64,000 nt of DNA from Clarkia xantiana subsp. parviflora (Eukaryota > Streptophyta > Magnoliopsida > Myrtales > Onagraceae). The notes under the pieces were generated by a model. It saw only the letters and a list, made by a program, of their open reading frames with translations, had not been told where the DNA came from and did no database searches. Position numbers and translations under genes: made by a program. The DNA is taken from NCBI GenBank assembly GCA_036873135.1, contig JAPTYO010000001.1, positions 42,184,774-42,248,773 of the forward strand. The letters run 5' to 3'. This document shows, one piece after another, positions 23,911 to 34,059 of this stretch (position 1 is the stretch's first letter; each line of letters opens with the position of its first letter).

Positions 23911-24303
23911 ATGTTGGAGGTTGAGACGATTGCAGCGGGGGTTGATTTGGTTGTGGCAAAGGGGTGGTCGATGGTTGTGTTCGAGTCGGATTCCAAAGAG
24001 GCGATTACGAGTATCGAGACGACTAGACAAGGGGCAGACTGGAAGGTTGATACACAAATCCAGAACATACTTTTGCGAGCGAAGTGCTTCAATCGAGTGG
24101 AATGGTCACGGGTGCCTAGTAATGCTAATAGTTGTGCGAATTGGATTACAATCTAAGCGAAACGGAGATCGAATTATGGTGATTGAGTAATATTACCCCG
24201 ACCTCTCTTTTATCGTTACTGTTGGCGGTTGCTATAGGGCCTTTTATCCGCCCTGAATTTTTTGATTATATATAATATTTGACCATTTTTCTGGAAAAAA
24301 AAA
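23911..24303 (+). pseudogene. RNase H domain remnant of a non-LTR (LINE) element
   Basis: The frame from 23911 encodes about 80 residues resembling the RNase H-like domain found at the end of plant LINE polyproteins. It has EVETIAAGVDLVVAKGW, the FESDSKEAI acidic motif and WSRVPSNANSCANWI. The frame ends early at 24156, and the usual tail continues in other frames, so it is frameshifted. No reverse transcriptase lies upstream: it is 5'-truncated, as LINEs often are. It ends in an A run at about 24294-24303. No target duplication was identified. Confidence 0.7.
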
Positions 24304-24323
24304 ATCTCAAGTAATAATTTTGG

Positions 24324-24367
<44 letters not shown>

Positions 24368-24419
24368 CTAGGGCCGAATAAGAAAAGAAACCACCAACGC
24401 GATGCATCCAAATATATAT
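24304..24419. repeat. A run and (AT)n microsatellite
   Basis: An A run at 24325-24338 is followed by about 14 AT dinucleotides to 24366. It is a simple-sequence tract immediately upstream of the snoRNA promoter. Confidence 0.85.
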
Positions 24420-24549
24420 AGCCCATGATGACCCAATTGTTCTGGCCTATTAAGTCCACCGAAGAACTAGAATGTTCTGTACTTTACCATGTTAAGTTGC
24501 AGCCGCCCCAAACCCTAATACCCAAAACCTAGACGAGCGCTATTTATAT
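24420..24549 (+). promoter_or_regulatory. promoter of the U14 snoRNA cluster
   Basis: A site II element (AGCCCA, reverse complement TGGGCT, 24420-24425), a telo-box AAACCCTAA (24510-24518) and a TATA-like TATTTATAT (24541-24549) occur in that order. Telo-box plus site II is the known promoter signature of plant snoRNA and ribosomal-protein genes. Transcription should start about 30 bases past the TATA and run through all five U14 copies. Confidence 0.8.
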
Positions 24550-25013
24550 GATGGATTCATCTCTAATGTTCGAAGATCAGCACCGCCACTCCCCAAACCA
24601 ATGTACGATTCAATTTTCTCCTCTTTCAGATTGGTTTCTCCTAGCACATCCACATTTTGCTTCCTGTTATTGCTTATGCTGTAATGCTCGTGCTGGTGTG
24701 ATTTGTGCTAAGTCGAGTATGATATTGATTTAGTTCAGCCGGATTTCTAATTGTACAGAGTTTTTCGATTTTATTGTGAAATTTGCAAATTTTATCTCCA
24801 GGGACTAAACGTATGCCCCTTAAGCAGTGGATTTGAGTGCTCTAGGGATGATTGCGTCCCTCACATGGAATCCCCATCCATCTGTTCACTTTGTCAGCTA
24901 CAGTATTTGATTCGTTTCTGATCATTTTAAGATGGAATAAGCTGTTTCATCTGAAATCTCCCTAATTTCTTGCCAATTTGTCACACAGTTGTTGCTTTTG
25001 TTTGGATTTGAAT
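24550..25013 (+). other. leader of the snoRNA cluster transcript
   Basis: Transcribed leader between the promoter and the first U14. A CTTTCAG acceptor-like site (to 24630) and a TCTCCAG site (to about 24801) suggest spliced or alternative leader exons. The small frame at 24548-24733 is not convincing as protein. The segment 24800-24906 ends in CTACAGTA and could be an H/ACA snoRNA, but I could not confirm two hairpins. Confidence 0.45.
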
Positions 25014-25137
25014 GGTTGATGATGATAAACATTAAGGCTTGTTTCTCATAACATTCGCAGTTGCCGCCTGAGAACTTTCGCCTTCGCCAGGCTTGAGAGT
25101 TAATGCTGCTTTTATCCTTCCTTGGATGTCTGAGACC
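25014..25137 (+). ncRNA. U14: U14 box C/D snoRNA, copy 1
   Basis: U14 pairs with 18S pre-rRNA; it is required for 18S rRNA maturation and guides 2'-O-methylation. Box C ATGATGA is at 25019-25025 and box D CTGA at 25130-25133, enclosed by a short GGT/ACC stem. It contains both conserved 18S-complementary domains: ACATTCGCAGTT (domain A) and TCCTTCCTTGGATGT just before box D (domain B). It differs from the other copies in having TTCGCCTTCGCC in the variable centre. Confidence 0.92.
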
Positions 25138-25195
25138 ATATAATTAGTTTTTATTATTGATTTCAGTTTTCAATTGTGATTTTGCTACATTAACA

Positions 25196-25322
25196 CATTG
25201 ATGATGATAAATCCAAAGGCTTGTTTCTCATAACATTCGCAGTTGCCGCCTGAGAGCTTTCGCCTTTCGCCGGGCTTGAGAGTTAATGCTGCTCTTATCC
25301 TTCCTTGGATGTCTGAGATATG
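25196..25322 (+). ncRNA. U14: U14 box C/D snoRNA, copy 2
   Basis: Box C ATGATGA 25201-25207, box D CTGA 25313-25316, terminal stem CAT/ATG. Both 18S-complementary domains are identical to copy 1. The variable centre reads TTTCGCCTTTCGCCGGGC. Confidence 0.93.
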
Positions 25323-25421
25323 AATTGTTTGATTTCAAAGTGATCTTTACTACATTTTAGCTGCATTCTTCTTTAAGTTGACATGGTTGTTAAAAAGTTT
25401 TAATTTTTAACTGATTAATTA

Positions 25422-25550
25422 ATTATTGATGATGATAAATCCATAGGCTTGTTTCTCATAACATTCGCAGTTGCCGCCTGAGAGCTTTCGCCTTTCGCCG
25501 GGCTTGAGAGCTAATGCTGCTCTTATCCTTCCTTGGATGTCTGAGATAAT
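25422..25550 (+). ncRNA. U14: U14 box C/D snoRNA, copy 3
   Basis: Box C ATGATGA 25429-25435, box D CTGA 25541-25544, terminal stem ATTAT/ATAAT. The core is almost identical to copy 2, while the spacers between copies are unrelated. Selection is therefore on the snoRNA body. Confidence 0.93.
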
Positions 25551-25675
25551 GTTTTATTTTTCAAAAAGAAATGATCTTTGTTCTTAATGATCTCATTTTT
25601 CTTTTAAAACAATAATTGCATATGTTCTGTTTGTGTTGTTTTTGGTTGATTTTTATTTTTAGTTATGCATAGCTG

Positions 25676-25806
25676 TGTCATTATCAATGATGATAATCCA
25701 AAGGCTTGTTTCTCATAACATTCGCAGTTGCCGCCTGAGAACTTTCGCCTTTCGCCGGGCTTGAGAGTTACTGCTGCTTTATCCTTCCTTGGATGTCTGA
25801 GACATA
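25676..25806 (+). ncRNA. U14: U14 box C/D snoRNA, copy 4
   Basis: Box C ATGATGA 25687-25693, box D CTGA 25797-25800, with a possible TGTC/GACA outer stem. Both rRNA-pairing domains are intact. One T is missing from the run before TATCCTTCC relative to copies 1-3, outside the pairing sequence. Confidence 0.92.
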
Positions 25807-25929
25807 AATATAAATTTCTAAAAAATGTTTTTAAAAAAATGCAGTTTTTCTGCTTTCTTGATACTTTTATTTTGTATGGTTGTTGATTTCAAGTGTGTTT
25901 TTCCAGAAAATGCAATGAATGAATTGATG

Positions 25930-26057
25930 GTGTATCTGTGATGATAATCCAAAGGCTTGTTTCTCATAACATTCGCAGTTGCCGCCTGAGAGCTTTCGCC
26001 TTTCGCCAGGCTTGAGAGCTTATGCTGCTTTATCCTTCCTTGGATGTTTGAGATTGA
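25930..26057 (+). ncRNA. U14: U14 box C/D snoRNA, copy 5, with altered box D
   Basis: Box C is GTGATGA at 25938-25944 and both 18S-complementary domains are present. The expected box D CTGA is TTGA at 26048-26051. The first base of box D normally helps form the kink-turn, so this last copy may be poorly assembled or a decaying pseudogene. Confidence 0.85.
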
Positions 26058-26560
26058 TTTTATATATAACTGAGTTTTTCTGGTAAATTGTTATGATATT
26101 ATTAATGTTTCACGTTAATGCTTAATCTATCAACAAGCAGGCTTTTGTTTGTTTATTATTATGCAGAACTGGATGTTGGTTGTTAATAGATGTTCATTGC
26201 GGTGCTGAGTGACGGAGCTACGACTGAATTATAGGCTTATAATTCTATAGTATATGGATGGTTTTGGAGGAATGTAATTTTACTTGTAGAGTGTAAAATA
26301 GGAACTCCTATTCCAATTGTATCTTTAAATTAGCACGTTTATTATTTCTAACTCTTCAAATCTTATCTGTCCTTATTAAATTGATCTGACCGAAGAATTG
26401 TTGTTTTCACTAGTTCATTAAGTTTGGTTGAATTGGTGGTTTTTATTTGGAATAAAAAATGAGGAAATTAACCTCTTTATCTCACATATATCGTACTAAG
26501 AAGATTCAGCTCAATTTTTTTTATAGGTTAATAACTAATTTTTTACTTGAATTTTGATAG
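26058..26560. other. downstream of the snoRNA cluster
   Basis: Probable 3' part of the polycistronic precursor (to about 26330) followed by intergenic DNA reaching the LTR retrotransposon. No further snoRNA boxes with the U14 core were found. Confidence 0.5.
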
Positions 26561-27285
26561 TGTTAGGTTCTAAGTCTCGGGTCAACGGGCGGTCGACCTA
26601 AGCCTTATTCCTCACTGGAGATGTTGCGGATTCGGTGCTCTTGGTCTTGTCGTCCTAACCCGTGTCCTTCTGTCCTTCGCCTGCGCTTCTCTTCTCGCCC
26701 TGCAAGAGGGGCAATACCAGGCACGGAGGGGGTGGTGCCTGATGTACCCTCTCCGATGCCTAAGTCAGTACGGTATTTGTAGAGAGATAAAGCTAGAGAG
26801 ATGTCAGAGTTAAATTATGCACTTTGCCAAGATATTCAAATGAATGGTGGGAGAGTTGTATTTATAGGCAAAGGTGTCATTAAGGTGGTTTAATGACATC
26901 GTTAAACTTTAAATACAATTAATTAGCCTTTAATCATGTAATTAAGAACTTAAGGCACGGAGAAGGTTGGCGGAAATAAACCGAGTATGGGAGTCGAAAA
27001 ATGGTGTTGGGGCCCTTGGGGGTGGGGGGGGGGGGGTGGAATCCGACCCCCAAGGGTAGGGGTCGGGTGTGGCCACCCAACCCCTCCCTAGGGGAGATCG
27101 GGTTGGCCCACCCGACCTCACCTAGGTGAGTTTACCTCTTCCCGGACGAGTATTTCGGCCTCGTCCGGACCGTTAGTGTTTCCGTGGGGTGTTTGGGTCG
27201 AAGTTTCGATTTACAATCATTAACGGGGTAATCAAAATAAAACGATTCGGAAGTCAACGAGTTCAAATTGGGCGTATATCCATCA
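26561..27285 (-). repeat. 3' LTR
   Basis: A 725-base TG...CA terminal repeat, nearly the same as 37462-38215. By eye there are roughly twenty substitutions plus length differences in the G run and one extra GC-rich segment in the other LTR, so the insertion is not very recent. Confidence 0.95.
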
Positions 27286-27300
27286 CATGCCCCCGAGTCA
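27286..27300 (-). other. polypurine tract candidate
   Basis: On the minus strand, TGACTCGGGGGCATG directly precedes the 3' LTR. The GGGGG core is where the plus-strand primer would be expected. It is only weakly purine-rich, so the exact primer is uncertain. Confidence 0.55.
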
Positions 27301-27877
27301 ACCAATGGCCTGACCCTTGATTGACTCTATTTAGGATGGTATGACACGCGCAATTTGAAGCCGGGATTTTACCTTTTTGTCGGAATACTTACTTACCCAT
27401 GGATGTGTGTCTCTGACCCTGCCCCCTGCCTTATAAGATAGATGAATTGCAAACGTCAGAATAGCACGGACACGCGTCCAAGCACGTGTCCGTCCGAGAT
27501 GGAAATAATAAATCTATCCCCGCCATGGGCGTATACTTGAAAAATATATGCTCGCATGGGGATGTAATTCGAATACAGCTAAACGGGTCCATGCTTCAAT
27601 TTCATGTCGGGGTAAGTCTATATGGAGAAAATTTTTAATTTCGGTCTAAAATTTTTCTAAGTATGAGACGCTTAAAAATAAAACCATAGGGTGTTAACTT
27701 GAGTGGAAATAAGCCTAACCATAGTCTAAGGGAGGTAAAGATGATAGTTTTCCCTTAACCCTTAGATCTCATCTAATTTAAAATGGAGGGTTGTGATTAT
27801 GTCACTTTAAAAAACCCTACACCTTTTCAAATATATGGAAGAGTAAAGAAATTACCTCACTTAGCCACCATTGTCAT

Positions 27878-28464
27878 CAGTGTTGTTAAAGGCGCTCGCC
27901 TCGTCGCCTAGGCGAGTTGAGGCGGACCCCTCTCTGCGCCTTTTCCGAGGCGATGAGGCGCATGGATGAGGTGAGGGAGTGTTAAAAGAGAAGAAACTTA
28001 CCAGAAATTTGAATAGCAGGGACGGAGGAAGACTAGGGCAGCCAAGGAAGAAGAAGGAGAGTAGCAGACTAGGGTTTTTCCTTTTGAAAGAGACGAGGGA
28101 GGCTGCTAGGCTGACTTATAACTTAAAGCAACTAGGGTTTTGTCCCTATATTTTTTAAAAAATTGCATAAAAGGTCCCTAGGGTTATAATACTAATTTAA
28201 ATAGTCCTCAAACTTGCTATTTCATTTATAATAGACATAGACTATTAGTTTTTAGGGCTTAACACTAATTGCATAAAGAACAAACATATAAAATATAAGT
28301 ATGTCTAATTTTTCTTAAGTATTATACATCATATTTATATAGATATTATAATTATTTCAAGTATGTCGCCTTTTTTATTGAGGCGAGCGCCTCATTGTCG
28401 CCTCAAATTTGAGGCGATATTTGGCCTCGTCGCCTCAGGTCGCCTTTCGCATTTGACAACATTG
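27878..28464. mobile_element. hAT-type element inside the LTR retrotransposon
   Basis: The element is 587 bases. Ends are CAGTGTTGTTAAAGGCG and TTTGACAACATTG, with a perfect 8-base duplication ATTGTCAT at 27870-27877 and 28465-28472. It is the same GAGGCG-word family as 22348-23011 but in the opposite orientation. It inserted after the retrotransposon did. Confidence 0.95.
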
Positions 28465-28472
28465 ATTGTCAT

Positions 28473-29409
28473 CTTTTTCCTTTTTCCTCACACTTGGAGA
28501 CCAAGGGAGGAATTCTTGCACACCAAGGGAGGGGGTCGGTCGAAATTCCGGTGAAGGACCAGAAATTCCGACCAGCAGCTCCGGCGAGAGGAGACCACCG
28601 GCACGAGACGGAGGCGACATGTGGACCAGCGGCGGTCGACGACGTGGGGAGCGGAGGCGTGGGGAGGACCGGCGAAGGGCAGTGGCTGGACGAGGGACGG
28701 CGTCGGGATTGGCTGGAGTGGGCGACAGCGAGGCGAGGCGGCTCCGGCACGACGCGAAGCGACCTCCGGTGACGGCAGGGTCTGACCTCCGGCGAGGGGC
28801 TGATTTCCGGCGGTCTTCAAACTTGAAATCCGGACCCGTTTATCATATCGGGTCGGGTTTTCCGAAGGTCCAATTTTTTCCTTCTCGTTACCGTATAAAA
28901 TGTTGATACTTGAATTGCCGATATTCGATTGTCGATGCTTGATTGAATATGTGATTGCTGTAGATAATCACCGATTTGGGGAAAAAAATTTTGACCGGTC
29001 GTCCGGAGATAGTTTTTTGTCCGATTAGACTATTCCCGTTTTGAATTTGATGTGGAGGCGCCATTTGTGTGTTGATTTCCGTTGGAGGACGTAATCGTAA
29101 TTTTACCCGGGAATTGATTTTCGGTTTGAGCAAAATTGTCCGATTTCATCGTTGGGGTGTCTTTGGCGCGTGTTTGTTACCTTTGTTGGGTGCCTTTGGA
29201 TTTTTAGTTATTGTTTATCGGATGCCGGGGTATGCTCGGTTTTTCCGGAAGTTTTCTTGTTTTGACGTCTGTCGTGCCGTGGCAGGTACTGTATTCGTGG
29301 TGGTGTCCCCGTACGCAGACTCTGCAAAGGCGTTACATTCTTCGAAGGATGAGTAAGTTTCTCTTTCTTTCTATTCGTCGCATCGCTTTCTTTCCTGCCA
29401 TTAGCTTAG
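28473..29409 (+). other. GC-rich leader of the retrotransposon's antisense gene
   Basis: From 28500 to 28830 the sequence is strongly GC-rich (GGCGG, CGACG, CCGGCG words), with overlapping frames on both strands that look like low-complexity translation. It lies just 5' of the antisense gene and may hold its promoter and leader. A GA|GTAAGT donor near 29350 and TTAG acceptors near 29404-29409 suggest a leader intron. I could not connect a start codon to the first clear exon. Confidence 0.4.
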
Positions 29410-31761
29410 TGTCGAAATCTGAGCCGGGGTGTTAGTCGGAGCCTAATTCGAGCTTTGGAATTTCTCGCTGCCTTTGATTTAGGTCTTGCTGCTTTGTCGG
29501 AGAACTACCTGACTAGGTCTGACTATAACGAGCACGTTACTTTAGGTGATATTTGCCCCTTAGATGAGCATTTATATCCCTTCCTCCCCTCCTTGGGGAA
29601 TACCCGCCAGACAGTGACAGAGTCCCCCAGGGGGAAGGTCGTTGTTTACCCTTCCCAGATTCGATTTGGATTGCGGCTGCCTTATTGCGATGATCTTGTA
29701 GAATTGAGTAGGTTCTTTAGGATCTCCCCTGTGAACCTTGCTCCTAGTGCTATCCGTGTCTGGGTGGGCTTCCGGGTGTTATGCCACTGGTACTCCTGGA
29801 AGTACTCAATGGTCTTGTTCCGATGCTTCTATCGATTCCAGTACCAGAGGAAGGTAGGCTTCGCGAGTTTTGTAACTCGCCATCCGTCCCTCAAAGATTC
29901 CCGATTTGCTGACTTCGGGTTGAGCGGGGTCGAGTGGGATACTTCTCTTCGCTTCGTGGCCCGGAGCGATAACTCGGCAAGCCACTGGGCCAAACATTAT
30001 TTCTTCATTACGGATCGATATGTTACTTGGTCGGTCTTGAATGAGGATCGGTCAGACGGCTGGCCTGCCTTTGGGGAGTTCTCTTCTGCGGATTTAGAGA
30101 CTATGAAGGCCATCTATGAGAGCAACAGGACCCAGTCTACTGCCCCGTGTCCTTAGTGACCGAGACAGATCTTTATGAGGCAGGGATCAGTTTGACTCCT
30201 GACTCCGGGGGTTCGGTATGTTACTTAGTCTTCTTATCTACATTTACTTTCTGCTTTTCCCTTGTAGGTTGGTTTCACGGGAAAATATATAACGTGCATG
30301 CAGCACCGGTCGATCTGAGCAAGAGGAGTGCTCCATCTAGCTCTACTCTGAAGAAGTCCCCTATGCTTGGGAAAACTGCTGGGGCCTCTGGTATACTTCC
30401 TTCTCTTTGCCTCTTTACGGTATACTTGTGTTTTTCTTACCTTGTTTTTCTTGCATTGCTAGGGCACTCTCCCCTGGTGACCGAGAGGGTTGTCTCCGTA
30501 GGCAAGGGCTCTGGACCTTCTAAGTCCAAGTCGCGGAGGTCCGACTCTGAGGCCGGGGCCTCGGCTGTCAAGAGGAAGAAAGCTGTAGATCCTCCTCCGC
30601 CTGTTGTTCGTCCCCCGACCCTGTCTCGCGACAAAGAGATGGTGGTCGAAGAGGCGCCTTCCCGAGCTGACAAGGGGAAGCGACCTGTTGGTGATGGTGG
30701 AGTGGTTACTGGTTCTCCATCTCCTGCCCCCCAGCCGAGGGCACGGTCGTCAGGTTCAATCTTCTCTATGTCACTGATGCATATATGTTTGTATTTTCCT
30801 TTATCTTGCTTTGTTTGTATAGGTGGGCCTCCGGCTTTAAGTCGGAAGGATTTCACGCGCCTTACCGACGAGGATATCGTTGGGTCTGAGTGGACTCCTT
30901 TTGCTGGGTTGAAGGAGTTCCACCTTGATAGTGGGTCTTCCTTGCGCACTCCGGAGGTTGGTATCCGTGTGCTTCGCGGTGCCATCCCTCCTGGTGATCG
31001 TGCTGCTCAGCCTAAGTCTCCTAGGGAGACCCGGCGGTTCGTTCAGGTGTACTATCCCGTTATGTGCCTGTGAGTGGTGTCTCGCTTTCCCCTTTTTACT
31101 TTCATGTTGTTGCTTTTCCAGTTACTCATCTCTTGTTTGGTTTTCAGGGTATGTCTGACATGGTGAACATGTCATCCCTTGTGCTCGAGCTATCCGACGA
31201 GAAGAAGGCTCTTGAGGACAGCCAGGTATCCCTGAAGGCGGAGCTTGCCACTGCCACTGAGAAGGCACGCCTGTCCGATCTAAAGATGGAGGAGCTCAGG
31301 GACCAAGTGTCCTTACTTGAGACTACCGTAGGTAGCTTACGCCGGGAGGCTGAGGTCGCATCTTCACTCCATTCTGAGGAGTTGCGGAAACTTGAGGCGG
31401 GGTGCCGGGCAGAGGAGAGGACTGTCGCAGTTTCTGAGTACAAGGCTTCCTCTGCCTTTACTGCTGACTACAGTGTGCGGCTTACTCAGGAGATGAACCA
31501 GTTTGGTGAGTATCTTGTTGACCATATTTTTCGTATTGATCCTCAGTTTCCGGTTGGCGATCTGGGTGATTTTGGGCCGTACGCTATGGTTACATGGTTG
31601 TCCTTAGGGGTCAGGCTGCTGTTGCAGACGAGCCTGCCCCTACACAGGTGGATGCTACGCCTGTGGATATTGACACTTCGGACTCTTCCTCCTCTTCCTC
31701 TATCTCTGCTGGTGGTTCGTCCTCGGGGGATCAGGGGGACTCCCCAGAGGGCTCTGGTTGA
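29410..31761 (+). pseudogene. antisense gene of the retrotransposon (putative gypsy-type transposon domain), frameshifted
   Basis: Runs opposite to gag. The first exon (open from 29410) holds a domain with LRLPYCDDLVELSRF, SPVNLAPSAIRVWVGF and the RWC-like LCHWYSW region. This resembles the plant 'putative gypsy-type transposon' family. Next comes a basic, proline-rich linker (KSKSRRSDSE, 30480-30760) and a coiled-coil segment (31148-31460, LELSDEKKALEDSQ). The C-terminus is serine-rich and ends at the 31759-31761 stop. Candidate introns with GT-AG ends are 30391-30462, 30754-30822 and 31047-31147; removing them keeps the frame. Another at 30216-30267 does not. Breaks are a frameshift near 30141-30156 and another near 31585-31612. 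No clear start codon was found. Such antisense frames are known in Tat elements; their function is unknown. Confidence 0.72.
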
Positions 31762-32142
31762 CGTATTGACATCTTTCTATCTTTGTATATACGACCATAC
31801 TCTTTCTCCCCTATGATGGGTTGAGTATCTTTTGGGATTTCTGTAGGATTTTGTGTTGCTTTCCTTTTCGTATTGTGTTGTTGGCAGTGTGGGTCACTTG
31901 CCTTTAGATGGGTACTTCGTATGCTTTTGTATGTATTCCTTTGATCATGGACTCTTACTTTGGTGTGTTTCCTTTACTTATCCTTCTTTTGTGTTTTTCT
32001 TCATGCCATACCTGCTATTTCATCAAGAAAAAAGATTATGTGTTCTTCTTACAATCTTACTTTGAAATTACTTTCTCATGGGATCCTTCTTAGTATGGTG
32101 CAATGATCTCTTCTAATGCCCTTTAAATGGCATGTATGATAT

Positions 32143-33791
32143 TGTTAGACCAAAGATACGCTCTTGGTGGGCGTCGAATACTGTTCACGAGATACGCTCC
32201 CGGAGGGCACCAGTAGTTAGACCAAAGATACGCTCTTGGTTGGGCGTCGAAACTGTTCGCGAGATACGCTCCCGGAGGGCGTCGAAACTGTTCACGAGAT
32301 ACGCTCCCGGAGGGCACCAGTAGTTAGACCAAAGATACGCTCTTGGTGGGCGTCGAAACTGTTCGCGAGATACGCTCCCGGAGGGCACCAGTAGTTAGAC
32401 CAAAGATACACTCTTGGTGGGCGTCGAAACTGTTCGCGAGATACGCTCCCGGAGGGCGTCGAAACTGTTCGCGAGATACGCTTCCGGAGGGCACCAGTAG
32501 TTAGACCAAAGATACGCTCTTGGTGTGCGTCGAAACTGATAGTTTGAAATCTACCTCAAGATACGCTCTTGGGGGCGTCGAATCTGGTAGTTTGAAATCT
32601 ACCTCAAGATACGCTCCTGGGGGCGTCGAAGGTCGTAGTTTTAGAAGCTACTCTCAAGATACGCTCTTGGGGGCGTCGAAATTCGTAGTTTTTGGAAACC
32701 ACTCTCAAGATACGCTCTTGGGTGCGTCGAAGGTCGTAGTTTTAGAAACTACTCTCAAGATACGCTCTTGGGGGCGTCGAAGGTCGTAGTATGAACACTA
32801 CTCTCAAGTAGGGGTGGCAAACAGGTCGTGTCGTGTCGATTCGTGTCGTGTTACTACTGACATACGTGTCAACAGATCTCTCGTGTCTAAACAGATCACT
32901 TTAAATATGACACAGACAGTTCTCGTGTCACACGGGAGTTGGCAGATATCGTGTCACACGGAACACATACACGAGACACAGAATTTTGTTTTTACACCAA
33001 AAAATATTACACTTTTTAGCCCAAAAACTTTTACAAATGTTACAAAATCATCCTAAATCAAGCACCATCATATTTTGAGAAATAATTGAATCTTCTCATT
33101 ATACAAATAATAAGTTCATAAAGAAAAATTACTTAAATATAAAAAATCGAACATTACAAACAAAATAAGCCGATATCTAAATTTCAAGTTATCTTGAAGC
33201 TAGCACATGAAATCATATTATAAGTTTTTTTTGCCAATAGAAGTTTTTATTATTACAGACAATCATATTATAAGTTTTTTTTTAAATAGATTAATGTACT
33301 AAATAGTTGCAATATTTTTAAAATTATTATTGATCATTATATATTTTTTTTGGCAAAATTATTGGGCTTTATATAAATATTAAGTTTCAAATAAGTCGTG
33401 TCGATGCGTGTCTATCGTGTGGACCTACAGATCAGATCTACACGGACTTGCCTAAAAACGTGTCTAGTCGTGTCACAGATCTATCAGACACGGTCGGATT
33501 TTCGTGTAGATCAGGACACGAAAAAATGCAGGTCCGTGTCAGATCGTGTCGTCGTGTCGTGTCAGCAATTGCCACCCCTACTCTCAAGATACGCTCTTGG
33601 GGGCGTCGAAGGTCGTAGTATAAAAACTACTCTCAAGATACGCTCTTGGGGGCGTCGAAGGTCGTAGTATAAAAACTACTCTCAAGATACGCTCTTGGGG
33701 GCGTCGAATCTGTTCGCGGGATAGGCTCCCGGAGGGCACAGGGCTCGTAGTTTTAGAACTACTCTCAAGATACGCTCTTGGTGGCGTTGAA
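32143..33791. repeat. tandem-repeat array inside the retrotransposon
   Basis: Two related unit types share the core AGATACGCTC(T/C)(T/C)GG. Type A (32143-32530, about five units of roughly 70-110 bases) has TTAGACCAAAGATACGCTC and CGGAGGGCACCAGTAG. Type B (32555-33791, about nine units of roughly 50-60 bases) has CTCAAGATACGCTCTTGGGG and GCGTCGAAGGTCGTAGT. A hAT element (32809-33580) interrupts the type B part. Arrays in this position are known from Tat-lineage retrotransposons and can seed satellites. Confidence 0.93.
32809..33580. mobile_element. hAT-type element with GTGTCGT subterminal words
   Basis: The element is 772 bases. It begins TAGGGGTGGCAAACAGG and ends CAATTGCCACCCCTA. A perfect 8-base duplication CTCTCAAG at 32801-32808 and 33581-33588 is part of the host tandem repeat. 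Sub-ends are rich in CGTGTCGTGTC words around an AT-rich, non-coding core. Confidence 0.95.
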
Positions 33792-34059
33792 GGTGTTGTT
33801 GACTTGGTGTCATATCTGTGTAAGGATAACTCAATGATTATATCAGCACATTCATTGGAAAATACTTTTTGAGTGACTCCTACTCCCTTAAGAGCATTCA
33901 TGTTTTTTGTACACATGGGATGCTTTGAGTGGATCAAGACACCCTTTGGAGGAAATCAAAGATAGTTGTAGAGTTGGAGTAACTTCTCGAGTTCTCCTTC
34001 TCAAAAGTTGTTTTTGGAAAACTTAAAATGCTTGAACATGCAAAGTGCTAAATATGAAA

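Noticed and set aside
28466..28906. Overlapping frames of 80-146 codons on both strands in GC-rich DNA
   Set aside because: They result from few AT-rich stops in GC-rich sequence; translations are low-complexity and no frame is favoured. Treated as leader of the antisense gene.
32123..32388. Minus-strand frames with repeated AYLWSN and RPPGAYL peptides
   Set aside because: These are periodic translations of the tandem repeat units, not a repeat protein.
32143..33791. Regularly spaced repeats resembling a CRISPR array
   Set aside because: The DNA is plant nuclear, units are contiguous without unique spacers, there are no cas genes, and the array lies inside an LTR retrotransposon.
27286..34059. 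Search for reverse transcriptase, RNase H or integrase between gag and the 3' LTR
   Set aside because: No YxDD-like, integrase zinc or D,D-35-E context was found on the minus strand; the space is filled by the tandem array, the antisense gene and hAT elements.
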